From the NCBI GenBank assembly GCA_019155185.1, contig CM032797.1:4100881-4164880 (forward strand): a stretch of 64,000 bases of DNA, in the 5' to 3' direction. The notes below the pieces were generated by a model. It did no database searches and was not told where the DNA came from. It saw only the letters and a list, made by a program, of their open reading frames with translations. Shown piece after piece: positions 51,590-64,000 of this stretch (its first letter is position 1; each line of letters opens with the position of its first letter). The translations under genes were made by a program, and so were the position numbers. Source of the DNA: Beaufortia kweichowensis. Taxonomy: Eukaryota; Chordata; Actinopteri; Cypriniformes; Gastromyzontidae.

Positions 51590-51817
51590 AGTATGTTTAC
51601 TTAACCATATTCTGCGGACAAATTTGTAGTCAAAAGTGAGTAGAAACTCTCCTTGTAAATACAAAAATATAGTAAAGTTTTTTTAATTGTAAAAATCTTT
51701 TTTAAATAGGGTTTGGGATGTCCTCATAGATAGATAAGTAAACATGGGAGTGTTAAATTGAGTGAGAGTGTGTGTGTGTGTGCGTGTGTGTGTGAGTGAG
51801 AGTGAGAGAGTGAGCGG

Positions 51818-51831
51818 TGACGTCACACGTG
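51818..51831 (+). promoter_or_regulatory. CRE (TGACGTCA) next to an E-box (CACGTG)
   Basis: A perfect CREB/ATF palindrome at 51818-51825 is followed directly by CACGTG at 51826-51831. They precede a CpG-rich leader of about 300 bp and the ATG at 52134, as expected for a core-proximal promoter. Confidence 0.55.
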
Positions 51832-52133
51832 GGTTGTACACCTCGGTGAGCAGCAGCAGTAAAGTCAGTTCTAGTGTTTGCGGTTCACACTGTAGTCTTC
51901 AGTTTTCACGCGTCTCTTTCACTTGTGGGAGATCTGCCTCGTTTAGTGTCCGTGACGCGACATGCTCGCCGCTCAGCGCGCGTGATTTTGAGCGCGGGGA
52001 CGCGATCGATTATCAGCGCACCTTAACACAGGTAACAGAGAACTTCCGGAAGAACAAGCAGATCGGGTTACCGCTCGAGCCGAGATTTAATACGACTTTA
52101 CATCAAACTGCAGAAGAGATTCACAGGACAATC

Positions 52134-52197
52134 ATGACGGATCTGAGGAAGAATAAGTTATTTATGGTGCTGATGGATGTTCTGTGTGTGTCAGTGG
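52134..52197 (+). CDS. plpp2: First coding exon of a phospholipid phosphatase, probably plpp2
   Basis: The ATG (A at -3) opens 21 codons plus 1 nt to the strong donor GTG G|GTGAGT. The peptide MTDLRKNKLFMVLMDVLCVS matches the start of lipid phosphate phosphatases, where a short cytoplasmic N-terminus runs into the first membrane segment around the motif LDVLC, and where the first intron falls just after it. These six-pass membrane enzymes dephosphorylate phosphatidate, lysophosphatidate and related lipids. The catalytic domains lie beyond the window. PLPP2 is preferred over PLPP1 and PLPP3 because human PLPP2 neighbours THEG on 19p13.3. The frame is open upstream to 51762, but that would read through the promoter. 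A short uORF starts at 51963. With only 21 residues, identity rests partly on context. Confidence 0.6.
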
Positions 52198-52601
52198 GTG
52201 AGTTTCATCTCTTCTTTCACACGCGTGTCCTGCTCTGATCACTGTTGTGAAATAGAGTTCATTAAAGTTCACCTGTGTCACATTTTACTTCGTAGGTTAA
52301 GAGCGTATGTCACACTTCACAACATATTATATCCACATTTGATTTGTTTGTGAAATTGTAATGAACGTCTTTCTTTATGTTTTATACATTTGTATCTGGT
52401 GTCGTACAGTACCAGTCAAAGGTTTTGTTTCTCATGAACTTGAAAGTCTTTTATTATGAAGGTGTATATTTCAATTATATTTCTAAAATGTAATTGTGCA
52501 TTTATTAATTTTCTTTATTAGAATACTACAAAAATATCTTTGAAATATATTACTTGGAGCAAATAATAAATAAAAAACAGTCAGTAAGAGTCCAGCATAG
52601 A

Positions 52602-52735
52602 TAGAAATTCCTTCAGTTCTGTTTAAAAGCTTCTTCAAGAAGCTGAATGATAAAATGTCAAGAGTATGATTTTATAAATGCTACAGACAACGTGTGACTA
52701 CTTTTGAAGATGATCAAATATAACATAGTGTTGTT
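52602..52735 (-). repeat. Dispersed repeat, reverse copy of 9563-9690
   Basis: Contains TTCCTTCAGTTCTGTTTAAA and GACTACTTTTGAAGATGATC, in plpp2 intron 1. Confidence 0.55.
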
Positions 52736-52966
52736 TTTAGTCACAACATAATAACCACAGTAACAATTGTGTTGATGATTTTGATATTGTAAATTTGACA
52801 AAGAATCTAATCAGTAGTGTGTAGGTGCTTTCAAACTTTGGACTGCTACTGTATATCGTATACCATGTCATATCATTGCATTCTTTCAATATATATCAAA
52901 GTACCGTGGTGTTACACCACGGTGTGTTTTTGGTTCACATATGAAGTCTTTTTATTACTCGGATGT

Positions 52967-53306
52967 TAGGGGTGGGAATCTTTAGGTACTACGCGATCCG
53001 ATCCGATTCCGATTCTGGGACTCACGATCCGATTCCAAAACGATTCTTCATATAATTTTTGCAAATATGATAAATTTGCATTTTAAATAAATAAAGAGTT
53101 TTTATGCTTTTTGTTTATAGTTAGAAACTCTTTGACAGTATTCCCATCTTGAAGTTTAATTTTATTGCTTTTATTTTAACAAAGTTATATTCAGGATGAA
53201 CAAGTTCTGACATAGAATCGATTCTGAATCTTTGAGAATCGATTCAGAATCGTTAGAGAAAGAATCCCGATGCATCGATGCATCGATTTTTTTTCTCCCA
53301 CCCCTA
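52967..53306 (+). mobile_element. hAT-type MITE, intact copy 1 (340 bp)
   Basis: Ends are TAGGGGTGGGA and TCCCACCCCTA, inverted repeats. The element is flanked by a perfect 8-bp direct repeat TCGGATGT (52959-52966 and 53307-53314), the target-site length of hAT transposases. It has no coding capacity. Internally it carries GATCCGATTCC and GAATCGATTC repeats. Confidence 0.92.
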
Positions 53307-56300
53307 TCGGATGTAAAGTTTGTCTTTATTTTATAAATCACTAATATATGTTTAAGGTCAGGGTTAAATATTCATTAAATCTGACCGATGTCGGATCTGT
53401 GTCACCCTGTTTATTTCAGATGTTTACATTTGTTCCCCCTCTTCATTCTTTACATTGTTTCCACAGACCAGCAGGCTTCCAGCTTTAAGTGATATTAATG
53501 TATTTCCTTCTCTTGTCTGTTTTCTTTTAACTTCAGATGTTTTGTAAGGACATTAGTGTCCCTGTTACAAAACTTTGCCCTTTGTTTTACCGGTTGCTAT
53601 TAATTATTAGATTAAGCAGTAGATTTTCCGACACAATCAGCTGTGCTTGTTTAGTCAACGGTTATATTTTTTATTGTTATGAAATAGCAGGTATGTATCT
53701 TTTCATCTTAATTGCTGCAGTATCATCGCATATATCATGTTTACAGAATGTCGACAGCAGCGTGGGGCATCGAAACACCCATTTTAGTCAATGTTAGGTT
53801 AACCTGGTGAAATGAAGAATGAGTTTTATTTAAGTGTTAGTCATACAAAGACCTAAATACATAGAGCTATTCAGATCATTCAGCACAGTAGTTAAACATG
53901 AATCAGTTGTGAGTCAGTTTTACATCTGAGGAGTGTTTATAGCATTGACACAGTTGCTGTACTGGTATTAAAGGTTTAATTCAGTCAAAGTTTTCTGCCG
54001 TAATGTATTCACATGTTACAAACCCGTACGGTTTTTATGATAAATGCAAACGATTTGGTTTTGCTGAATGTTCAGAAAATCAGAAGAGTAGATCATTTGA
54101 CTTATATTCCAAGACGTCTTTATTTATTAAAAGTCTTGCTTTCCATTAAAGATTTTAGAAGACCAACTACATTTGACATCACGCCAATCGAACCATCATG
54201 ATGCTCTTCGGTTGAGATTTAAGATTTCTTTTTAACATACAAACCCAATCGTAAGGCTTCTAAAAACATTACTTTTCTACACGAGTCCTATAAAAATTCA
54301 TCTTCTCAGACCACTTATTTTTGCTCTCTGGATGTTGTGTAGTATATCTTGTTGTGTGTTCCAGAAATCAAATTATACGCTTTGGTTGTTGAATAATTGT
54401 ATAGTTATCTGTGACGTAGTGACTGCAGACAGAAGTGTCATTTACATTTTCATGACAGATGTTTTTATCTAAATAACTGAGCTCAAAATTTTCCACAACC
54501 ACCTTGCGAATGTTCTTGTTCCTTGCAAGGGTTGTCTTTAGTTTTCGTCAGGAATATTTTATGTGTAATATTTCAGTCAAATTGCTTATTATGACTGTAC
54601 TAAACAGTCTTTTGTAAAACTGGACGTTGGGAAAAGCAGTACTCTCTTAAAAATAAATGTGCTTCATGATGCCAGAGAAGAACCATTTTTGGCTGTATTG
54701 TTCCATAACCTTTAACATCCAGAGAACCATAAAAGATTATTTTTAGAAAGTGAAGAAATGATTCTTTTATAAACCATTGAGTGAAAGGTTCTTTGGGGAA
54801 CCGAAAATGTTTTTTCTATGGCATTACTGTAAAGAACCTTTTGTAGCATCAACAAATAACAGATAACAGGGCAAATAACAGATAGAATTGTCATTTTGGG
54901 GTGAAGACGTCTTGAACAATTCAAACAGGCAGCAGTGATTGACTTTGTTGGTAAAGTAGGTGTGGTTTGCAGGTCGAGCCCACCTGTTTCATTCAGCAGA
55001 AAGTCATTTTTTATCTTTCCTGTTCTCAGGGGGCTTAAGATCATTCTTCCCATGGCTGCGTTTGTCTGCACATTCTTCCTGCACTGTTTGGATTTCTAAA
55101 TGTCACTACATGTCATGACATGAGCTATAAGCAGGTCTGTTCAAGTTCAGTTTCAGGAAGCTCACGGTTCACGTTCCCGCTGTTCTGTGCTGTCAGCTTC
55201 AGAAAGGATCTGCTCTAAAATCCCATTAACACTTCTGACCAGACAAAGGCAAATATTTGTCAGTGTGTCTGGTTATTCTGGTTATGTGCTGGATTTTAAG
55301 TCGAAGTGGTGAACACACTCATTGTCGGATCTTAACTTAGTCTTGTCTGTCTGATTTATTTAGGCAAAATAAATCCTGTTGCATGTTCATCAGGTTGCAA
55401 TTCATAGTGTTTCATCAGAAAGAAATCAATATGAGCTTTGTTTCCATCCAAAGTTGCAAATTCAATGTGGAAAATAGGAATTTTGCATAAAACAATAGCT
55501 AATAAAGCACTGTTTCAAAGAGACCAAAAGTGTAAATTGTGCCATCTTATCATGTCCATTTCTGACAGAAAGTTTGTTAAGGCACATGACTTTTTATGTG
55601 ACTTTATTTGGCATATATTGTTTTATACATGCTTTTAGAATTGATCTATTTTCATCCATTGTTTTTATGCAGTATCACTTAAAATAGATGCCTGGAAACA
55701 TGGCTGGTGTTGCTTTTTTGAGCACATTCTTGATTATAGAGATTAATGTTAATATGTTAAGTTGTGTGATTCTTAAAAGCGAATTTTTGTAAACAATTAG
55801 ATGAATGTTTTTGTCTAAAAAAATACCATTTGTTAAACTAGAAACATTGCAGGTTACTTTATTTACTTTTCTTTAAAGCTGAATAATGTTAAACTGACAT
55901 CCATACCTGACAGCTCATTATTATATGCTTACCATGGCCTATATTGTATTTTTAATAAAAAAGTTGCTGCTTTAAACAGTTGAGATTGGATTAGTAACCT
56001 GTCTCTGGTGGTAATGTTGCCTGATGTGATCTGCTTGTTTCATATCTCAGCAAAAAATGTTCACAGACCTTTGGTTAGGCCTTCACAACTTCACATGTCT
56101 GATTTTGTTAAATCTTGAGTTAGTTAAAGCGCTTTACCTCCTGTAAGGTTTACAGGTCACTTCAGATTTTAACAGCTCAGTTCATCTTTATAACGTATTT
56201 CCTCTTTCCCATGATGCAGCACTTTCAAAAGAATTCATGTTTGTAAGAGGCTCATTGAACCTCTGAGTCTCAGTATTTCCTCTTACTTTGTTACTTGATT

Positions 56301-58147
56301 TCCACCGACTAAAGAATTAATAGGAAACACTTCAACTTCTTAAAGTTTGCCTCTGATCTGAGTTCCAAAACATGACGGTAAGAATGTGCAGGATTTCCTC
56401 AAATCATCTTGAACTTGAAGTTCATTCAACAAACAGTCATTGTTTCAAATATTTTTCTCAAAAACTTAAGATGGGAACTGATCTCAAGTTTACTGGATGT
56501 GGATCATGATGGTGGTTGCTCAATGCCTGTATTGTTTCCATATTTGTACATTTAACTTCAAGTTAAGCTTTCTTTGTAATAATGAATGATTTTTATAGTA
56601 TTTTCTTGAATCTCTTCTCTGAACGCTTTTGATAAAAGTACCTGCTGAATGAATAAATGCATAAAGATTTTTTTTAGTTTCAGTGTCAGTGATTTAAGTA
56701 TCAGTTGTTAGTGAAATGAGCACTAAAATATGCACAAATTATGCCATATACTTACAGAAGCATTAAGACATCATTTAGCAAACACTTTTATCCAAAGAGA
56801 AAAAACGTTTTATTTTAAAGATGCAATAACATGAGAAGTGCACACTTCTTTGATAAAGACCTACAAGAAGAGAGATTGGTTGCAAATACATGTAAGATAC
56901 ATGAACATTTTAAATGATCTCAGTGTTTCTCACAGGCACTTTCTATCAAATTAAAAGTGATTGTTGTTGTTAAAACCACAAGAATAATCTTTAAAGTCTC
57001 ATGTTTAAGATCATCACCCGTCAGTTGAGTTTTAGCAGACAGCGCTGGTCATTTTAACCAGAATAACCTTGATTATACCATCAGTGTTTGATAATGCAAA
57101 GCTGTCAGGAGCGTATTCTACCATTAGTCTTCTTTATATTTGGATTGATTTGTTCTCTTGTGAAACATTTAGTTTGGCCGGATAACATCAGAAATCACGC
57201 CTGACTTGTTTCAGCCCAATCTTCTGTTTTCCAGAGAAACTCTTGTGCTCAGTGCTGAGAGACTCATTCTTTAATTCTTATCACATGCTTTCCTCCCATG
57301 TCTTTTAATGTTTCCCTCCCTAAATCAGTTTCAGATTTTCGGTTTTGCCCAAAAACCTTCGGTTTTTATTCCCTCAGGCTGAACTTCATTTGCTTGTTCA
57401 TCATGATGTTTGTTTGTGTGTTTGTGGACACATGTAATGAAGTGTGCCGTGTGTATTACCGTGTCAAGCAAGTGGCGCGACAAATCAAGATTACTTCCGT
57501 CATCATCTGCAAGCGTGCGACATGGACTTGTGATATAATGAAACATAACGAGTGTTGTAGTTGTTGTGCAGCAGTATTTGCTTGTATTCTAGATGGGCAT
57601 CATCACAATTTGCATATCAGTACTATCTAGTATGCACACTAGGATTGGTTTGTCCAGACTTATGGTATGTGAAGGGCATGTGAATGTTTTGGGCCAATAT
57701 TACCCACAATCCCTTGCATTGATCAAGATCCTTGCAAGATGAGAAGTTTGTCTTTTTGTACTTTTGTCTTTTTTTTAAGACTTTAACTAATACTTAATAC
57801 TTAACTTTGAAGTATTATACCATGCTGATGCTAACATGTACTCTTAAACTAGTTTAAATATAGACAAAACAAACAATTGGGTTATTAATGAACTGGGTTG
57901 TCTTAACTCAATGGTTAATTTATAAGTGTGTTCTGTCCATTTTTTATCCAGTTTTGGTTTAAAAACATAATTCTTCTTTTCTTATGATGCCAGTATGAAA
58001 CTTCACCATGTTTTTACTATAGTAAGCGTTGTTTTACTATGGTATTTGTATAGTAACCACAAATTTACCATATGTCTTATTACAGGAACCCTAGTTTTAC
58101 CATGATACTTGTAGTAAAACTTTTGCAATACCAATGGAAAATATTAT

Positions 58148-58267
58148 ACTACATATACTTTTACTATAATACAAACATGGTAAATTCTCAAACGAGTGAA
58201 AAAGTAAAAACATGGGGAAAACTTTTTTACTCTTTTGAGAATTTCTGTATTATAGTAAAAGTGTAGT
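58148..58267. repeat. Long inverted repeat (hairpin), about 50-bp arms
   Basis: The left arm contains ACTTTTACTATAATACA and AATTCTCAAACGAGTGA; the right arm contains TCTTTTGAGAATTTCTG and TATTATAGTAAAAGTG. The arms are separated by about 12 bp. The transcript of this strand would fold into a long hairpin. Confidence 0.7.
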
Positions 58268-58917
58268 AACCATGTTTTTTTAGCATACTTCTGAGTATGT
58301 TTTCAGACAGTAGTGCCTCAAAAGATGCCCCAAATTTAGATACCCCACATGCTGTTTGTAGTTGTAATGGTTGTAAACCCATAGTAACCACCAATTTTAG
58401 CACAATAACAATAGTTTAACCAATAGTTAGCTTAAAATCATTTCCCAAAGTTTATCAAAGTAGACCACCTTGGTGTCCAGCTAAGACCAGCAGACCACCT
58501 CAGACTGGTTTAGGGTTTTTGGTTAAGAGAAAGCTCAGACCGAACAGTGAATGAATCAGATAATCGTGTCCGTCTTCACTCCGCTGAACATTCAGAATGC
58601 ATGAAACTAAAACACATAAAGAACATTAGAGCCCAACAGGACACATGACGGCGATGATATTTACAGATGAGATGAACGTGGAGAGCTTAGAATGAGGAAA
58701 GTGTGATTTGCTGAGGTAAGAAGAGATAGAAAGGTGTATTAGAAGAGAGGAGGAGGGTCTCTTATGTGTATTAGATGTGTCAGGTTTAACCACTTGTTCT
58801 GTGAGCACATACCAGTGAGTATTAGTCACACACACACACACTTTAACTCTACACAACACTACACAAAGACCTGAATGGGAACTTCTTTTGAGGAGAACTG
58901 TTGAACAACATATTACA

Positions 58918-59116
58918 TAGGGGTGGGAATCTTTAGGTACTACGCGATCCGATTCTTCTGGGACTCACGATCCGATTCCAAAACGATTCTTCATATAATT
59001 TTTGCAAATATGATAAATTTGCATTTGAAATAAATAAAGAGTTTTTATGCTTTTTGTTTATAGTTAGAATCTCTTTGACAGTATTCCCATCTTGAAGTTT
59101 AATTTTATTGCTTTAT
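58918..59116 (+). mobile_element. hAT-type MITE, 3'-truncated copy 2
   Basis: It starts TAGGGGTGGGAATC like the other two copies and is colinear for about 200 bp, then diverges after the GAAGTTTAATTTTATTGC segment. The right terminal inverted repeat is missing, so no target duplication can be scored. Confidence 0.85.
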
Positions 59117-59693
59117 TGTTGAATCTGTAGGCTTCAAGGTTCTATAAACCACGAGTACATAAATGATTTTCTGCAGAAATAAAGGATAGACGTTTTCCAT
59201 GGAACTCATAACGTTCTCGTATAACATGTGGCTTCATGGCTTTTGTTATGAATCTTTTGTGTTTCCGTCCTGCTGAACGACAGCTGCAACACAGCAGATA
59301 TACAGTTTAGTGTCTCCAGAGCCGTTTAAAGTGTTTGTTGTGTTGACCCCGTTTGAAACTACTGACAATGAAAGTCTTTAACTCTTCTGTTAATCTGCAG
59401 ATCTGTATTTAATAAGTGTTGCAGTGTTTAAACATGATGGAAATCACACTTTTATCCTCTTTAAAGACAAGTTAAAGACGACTGCTTTTCTGCAGTTTTT
59501 AAAAGCAGAAACTTTAAAACAATCACATTTGAGGTCGAAGTCACGGACGTTACAGACAGCAGAATGCTTAACAGTGCAGAAATCATTGTCTTAATCAGAA
59601 ATTTCGTTTCTTTTTGTCTACTGATTAAAAGTAGATCACTGAAATTTAAAAATTCACCTAGATTTTCTTACTCTCCTGTCATCCCAGATGTAT

Positions 59694-60000
59694 TAGGGGT
59701 GGGAATCTTTAGGTACTACGCGATCCGATTCCGATTCTGGGACTCACGATCCGATTCCAAAACGATTCTTCATATAATTTTGCAAATATGATAAATTTGC
59801 ATTTTAAATAAATAAAGAGTTTTTATGCTTTTTGTTTATAGTTAGAATCTCTTTGACAGTATTCCCATCTTGAAGTTTAATTTTATTGCTTTTATTTTAA
59901 CAAAGTTATATTCAGGATGAACAAGTTCTGACATAGAATCGATTCTGAATCGTTAGAGAAAGAATCCTGATGCATCGATTTTTTTTTTCTCCCACCCCTA
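59694..60000 (+). mobile_element. hAT-type MITE, intact copy 3 (307 bp)
   Basis: TAGGGGTGGGA and CCCACCCCTA ends with a perfect 8-bp duplication AGATGTAT (59686-59693 and 60001-60008). It is shorter than copy 1 mainly near the right end, where a repeated GAATC motif is lost. Confidence 0.92.
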
Positions 60001-60017
60001 AGATGTATATGACTAAT

Positions 60018-60302
60018 GTGAGGTCTCTCTTCAAGTTTTTAAAGCATTTGTTTCCGTTTAAATCATGGTTTCAGATAAAGTGCTGTTTTCAAAATTGTCA
60101 CATTCATAACAGTCCGTATTCCTCATAAATGAACACATGAAAGTAAAATAAAATCAACTATTTAGTGTGTTCTTTGAAGAGTCATCTCTTCTTCATTTGT
60201 TGGGTATTATTGTTTCTGGTTTGTGTATTTTAATTCACAGAAATTACATTTATATTTCAAGTTTGGGCTGGAATTTTCACATCCGCAATGCTGAAATTGC
60301 CT
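60018..60302 (-). mobile_element. GGCAATTCCA-family element next to the hAT MITE
   Basis: Reverse copy ending GCAATGCTGAAATTGCC at 60302, directly right of MITE copy 3 and its target duplication. Confidence 0.7.
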
Positions 60303-61789
60303 AGCTATAAAATGCTTTGTGTTGTTGGAGGTTTATTTGGTGTTTGTGTGTTGGGGAATCTGTTTAGTTCAGGCCAGTGTTTAGGCATCTGTCTTGAGAT
60401 CAAACACCTACTTTTTGATTATCTTCTTCTCTTGATAACGTAAAATATCCCTTTGTGACTTTTAATGGTCTTACAGCTGATAGTGGATTTTCTCAGTTAC
60501 ATCAGTCAGCCAACAGAAGACAAAAAACGGCAAATAAAGTCACAAGGGGATTTTCTACAGAGATAAAAACAGCAGGATATGTTTCTTTTCTTTGCTTGTT
60601 CATTGTATGTTGTGAGGTCAATGTCCTCTTAAATGTGTTCTTTACAGCCTTGTCTTTCTTAAAGAGACAGTTGACCCAAAATAAAAAAGTCATTATTTAG
60701 TCATCATCATGATCTTGACCTCCAGTGAGCTGTTGACAAAAAAACTGGATCATTGAGTTTAATAAGTAGAGAAAAGTAGATCAGTCTAAATTTAATGATT
60801 CGTTCAAATGAGTCAGTTCTTAATGAATCGATTCAATGATCACAGTGGGTCTTAACAAATAACAAAATGTCCTTTGACAAAGCTAAGCTTGTATGGCTTT
60901 AGATTTAGAGTATAGCGATAGATATACGCATCTGTATGTCGATTAAAACTTTTTTAATGTTTATTTCTACAATCAAAAAATGGCCTTTACTAGAAACTAG
61001 AAATGCTATGTAGGTTTTTGTGAAAGAATCATTGATCATACTGTTTGTGTTTGTTTTGTCTGCCCCAATTCATCTGATAAACTCTATATGTAAAGGGTTT
61101 ATTCATTTTAAGACCAATGATTTAAATTTGTTTAACGATAGAGCAAATCGAAAGCTGATGCTGGAGTTCCTGGTTTAATATCCACGGTTCATCAGCATCT
61201 GCAATGATCTGCAAGATTCATATCTCCTCTGCCAACATTCCTCTTTAAATGTTATATCACTTCATCATTTCACCATGGGTTTATTTGATCCGTCCACATT
61301 TTCCATTTTCATAAAACCAGATCTTTAACTCAAAGTGATTCTCTGTAAAAACCAGCCGTGTCTTTTGGGAACATCTTTGGCTGGTGTTAAACACGGATAC
61401 TATTGTAGTCTTCTGTGTACTTTGGCATGGCTCGGTTTGCAGAAATGAATAACATGTATAATTTCACATTTCTCCGGGCATGGGAAACCTAGAACGAAGT
61501 CAAAGGCCACGAGAGTAACAAACTGTGTCCAATTGTGAATTTTTGACTGTTTGTTTTATCCGTTTTTTTATCTTGCTTGAAACTCAGTATCTGGATGACA
61601 TTACTGAAGGCCTCTGGAGACAATAGTGCTTGCTTTGTGAGCTCGAACCCATGCTAGCTCAAAGACAAACCATTCTTTGGCACGGCCCTCGATCACTCGG
61701 CACTGTAATAACCTCAGACTATTCCTGCCATGCGCTTCTTCAGCGTTAAGTCCAAAACTATGCCTGAGTCCTGATCTTCAGAGGAAAAC

Positions 61790-62160
61790 TTGAAAAATAT
61801 AAATTCTCACAAAATGTTTTTATTATCAATATATTTAATCATCTGTTTATATTTTACTAAAGCCAGACATCAGAAAAATATCAGTCTATACACGAGTTAT
61901 TTATTTAAAAAAAGGAAATATACATGTGTTATGGATGTGACAAAAAAGAACACACGTTTTTGAGAGACAACATACTTTGTAGGATTTCTGATTTAAAATA
62001 CACAAAACAGAAGCAATAATAGCCAAGAAATGAAGAAGAGATGACTCTACAAACAACATAAAATAGATATTTTAATTTCATGTGTTCATTTATGAGGAAT
62101 ATGGACTGACATCTGAACTATCAGTATGATTTTTCATGGTAAGATTTGCATGGAATCGTC
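61790..62160 (+). mobile_element. GGCAATTCCA-family element in plpp2 intron
   Basis: Plus-orientation family interior ending GATTTGCATGGAATCG at about 62158; the left terminal repeat is missing. Confidence 0.65.
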
Positions 62161-63699
62161 TTATTACACTTAGGGATGGTCAGGTTAATAGTAAACCTTG
62201 TTGTGTTGTTTTGCAGGTATCTAGTTATTAAAAAGTTGACAGTTTAACTTGCTTAGCAAGTTACTTCTCTTCATATGCTTTTCCCTTTTGTTACGTCGTC
62301 ATTGAGTATTTTATGATGGAGCACACGGTAAACTCATTCTCATGAAACCTTCTGTCTTACATATAACAGGAATGGACATGTTTTATTGTTTGAGATCTTT
62401 GCACGTTCTCTAAAAGAGAAATTAGAACAGATCTAACACAATGTCCTCATGTTGGGGGTATGTTTGATTTTCTGAATCAAAACTTCACTTTCACAAATGT
62501 TGAGTTATTGTCATGATGAAGCAATGCAATGGCCAAGCATTTGGTATTGTTTAAGGCTTTGTGTAGTGTAAGTTTCTGGCCAAAACTTGTAATTGTCTAT
62601 TGCACTTTTTATCAAAGTTTGATTTTACCCATAAATATCAGTATAATTTATATATTATCTTTATACATCTCATTCTTCAGTCAGTATTAAAGATGTCAAG
62701 ATTATATTTTCACAGAATGTTCTTTACATTATTTAGAAAATGGTAAATCACCAAAAAATCTTATTTGTGAATTAATTGTCCTGCTGTACCCTTAAATGAC
62801 CCGTGGACTTTATCTGACCCAAATCTGGCATCTGGTTAACAAACCGATGAGGAAAGTGTGAGCTGGAGAGTCAATATTTGACCAACACATGCAGTCAAAC
62901 TAAATTTCCACACAAACAAGTGGAGGAAACCAAAGAAAAAGAAGGACCCGTCTGGTACATCTTGTTATTTTCGGTAACATTTACTGTAAGATTAAAGTAG
63001 TGAATCACCTGTTCAGACATCCCCCAAAATCCTCCTGTGAGCTTCTACCGTAAATAGTCCAGACAGGAGCGTTTCTTCTATTAAACAGACGTTTCCTGAC
63101 ACTACAATGATACTACTGTACGCCGTATGTCATCATTTGTTGACATTTTGAAGAGCCGGAGCTGTTTGCTATTCTGGCCTCATGGTTCTGGTATGTTCCA
63201 TCAAATATATTATAGCTCTGTGCTAGACGTTTAGAAATAAGCTATGCATGAAAAGAAACAGTCTTAACATACAACAGAAAACAGAGAAACATGCTTTGGA
63301 TGAATCTGCCAAATGTGTAAATGTAAATGTCATGCCGTCATTAATTGAGTTTGTCGGTCATGTTCAGTCGGAGGTGTTGCTTGACCTGAACACCTCGTGT
63401 TGAATATCTCGGTTCTCTAAACTGCATCTGTAATCTGTTTCTTCTCAGAGAGTTTCTCATCCTTCTGGCTAAATTGATGTTCAACACAAACCGTGAGAGA
63501 GAAAGTTCTTATTTGTGTAATACTGATCCACTACAAAACTGATCTAAGATTTGCACTTTCACTATAAGAGGCTTGACTTTTCCCCACGTGTTTACACCTG
63601 CTGTGCTAAATATCATAAGTGCTCTTGAAAGGACAGGGTGGACTGTGGGTGAGACATATTTTAAACCGTCAATGTATTTTGAAAACTGCGTATTTAACG

Positions 63700-64000
63700 T
63701 AGGGCTGGGCGATATGGCAAAAATGTAAACTCGATCATTTTTTCCCATATTGATCGATAACGATATATATTTCGATATATAAACTGTTAATGCTGCCGGC
63801 TTTAAAAGAGTATCCCAACTATGACTGAAGCCATAAAAATTTGAGGGTTCATTAATTACATTTTAAAGTATAGTTTTTTGTCGACAATTTCTTCATTTTT
63901 GGATAATAACTCGAGGTTAGATTCACTTTGGTGGCTGCTTCCACTTATTTTTGTCATCCTCGAGCCGAGTTTGCTTTGCAAAGTGCCAGTAGGAAATTGA
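63700..64000 (+). mobile_element. Start of a TAGGGCTGGGCGATA-type element, cut by the window edge
   Basis: TAGGGCTGGGCGATATGGC followed by GATCGATAACGATATAT is the usual left end of an abundant fish hAT-like repeat. The right end is not in the window, so its length and duplication cannot be assessed. Confidence 0.55.

Larger units (their letters stand above)
52198..64000. other. Intron 1 of the plpp2-like gene, over 11.8 kb, repeat-rich, no exon seen
   Basis: I looked for the expected second exon (first extracellular loop and second membrane segment) and did not find it on the plus strand. The sequence holds three copies of a hAT-type MITE, copies of the GGCAATTCCA-ended element, GGTTCT fold-backs (54640-54850), an inverted repeat at 58148-58267, SINE tails, and the start of another element at 63700. 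Confidence 0.55.

Noticed and set aside
51762..52133. In-frame N-terminal extension of the plpp2-like exon starting at ATG 51762.
   Set aside because: It would translate the GT-rich run and the CRE/E-box promoter; the family starts close to the LDVLC motif, as from ATG 52134.
57298..57630. 110-codon Cys-rich frame in the plpp2 intron.
   Set aside because: No known domain; the sequence around it resembles dispersed fish repeat material, and no splice sites support it.

Overview
This window is vertebrate genomic DNA, most likely from a teleost in the carp and zebrafish group. It has intron-rich genes with GT-AG splice sites, AT-rich spacers, long (CT)n/(GA)n tracts, tRNA-derived SINE fragments and many short non-autonomous DNA transposons. 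No operon, CRISPR array, phage or bacterial feature is visible. I read the genes by translating exons on both strands and checking that splice phases join.

Layout. (1) Minus strand, 128-12701: the first 14 coding exons of a voltage-gated sodium channel alpha subunit (Nav1 family). They cover the N-terminus, all of domain I, the I-II linker and domain II up to the start of S4; the gene continues past base 1. Its second intron is a minor-spliceosome AT-AC intron. (2) Plus strand, 17033-20249: yju2 (ccdc94), complete in 8 coding exons, 338 aa. (3) Plus strand, 23138-27692: shd, an SH2 adaptor, complete in 6 coding exons, 385 aa. (4) Plus strand, about 32427-35819: a theg/spmap2-type gene with THEG repeats; its first exon is uncertain. 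(5) Plus strand, 38428-47420: a class I cytokine receptor of the IL-12R-beta/IL-27R-alpha type, complete in 14 coding exons, 704 aa. (6) Plus strand, 52134-52197: the first coding exon of what is probably plpp2 (a phospholipid phosphatase), followed by an intron that runs past base 64000.

The genes do not form a pathway. They look like a conserved neighbourhood: from general knowledge, YJU2, SHD, THEG and PLPP2 all lie on human 19p13.3, which supports the less certain calls. The rest is introns and spacers full of repeats. These include two intact hAT-type MITEs with perfect 8-bp target duplications, an interspersed family of about nine copies with GGCAATTCCA ends, TTAA-ended and other inverted-repeat elements, and a 620-bp minisatellite. 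I see no convincing undescribed system; the most notable points are the AT-AC intron, the sodium channel pore residue, the receptor's architecture and promoter, and the transposon families.
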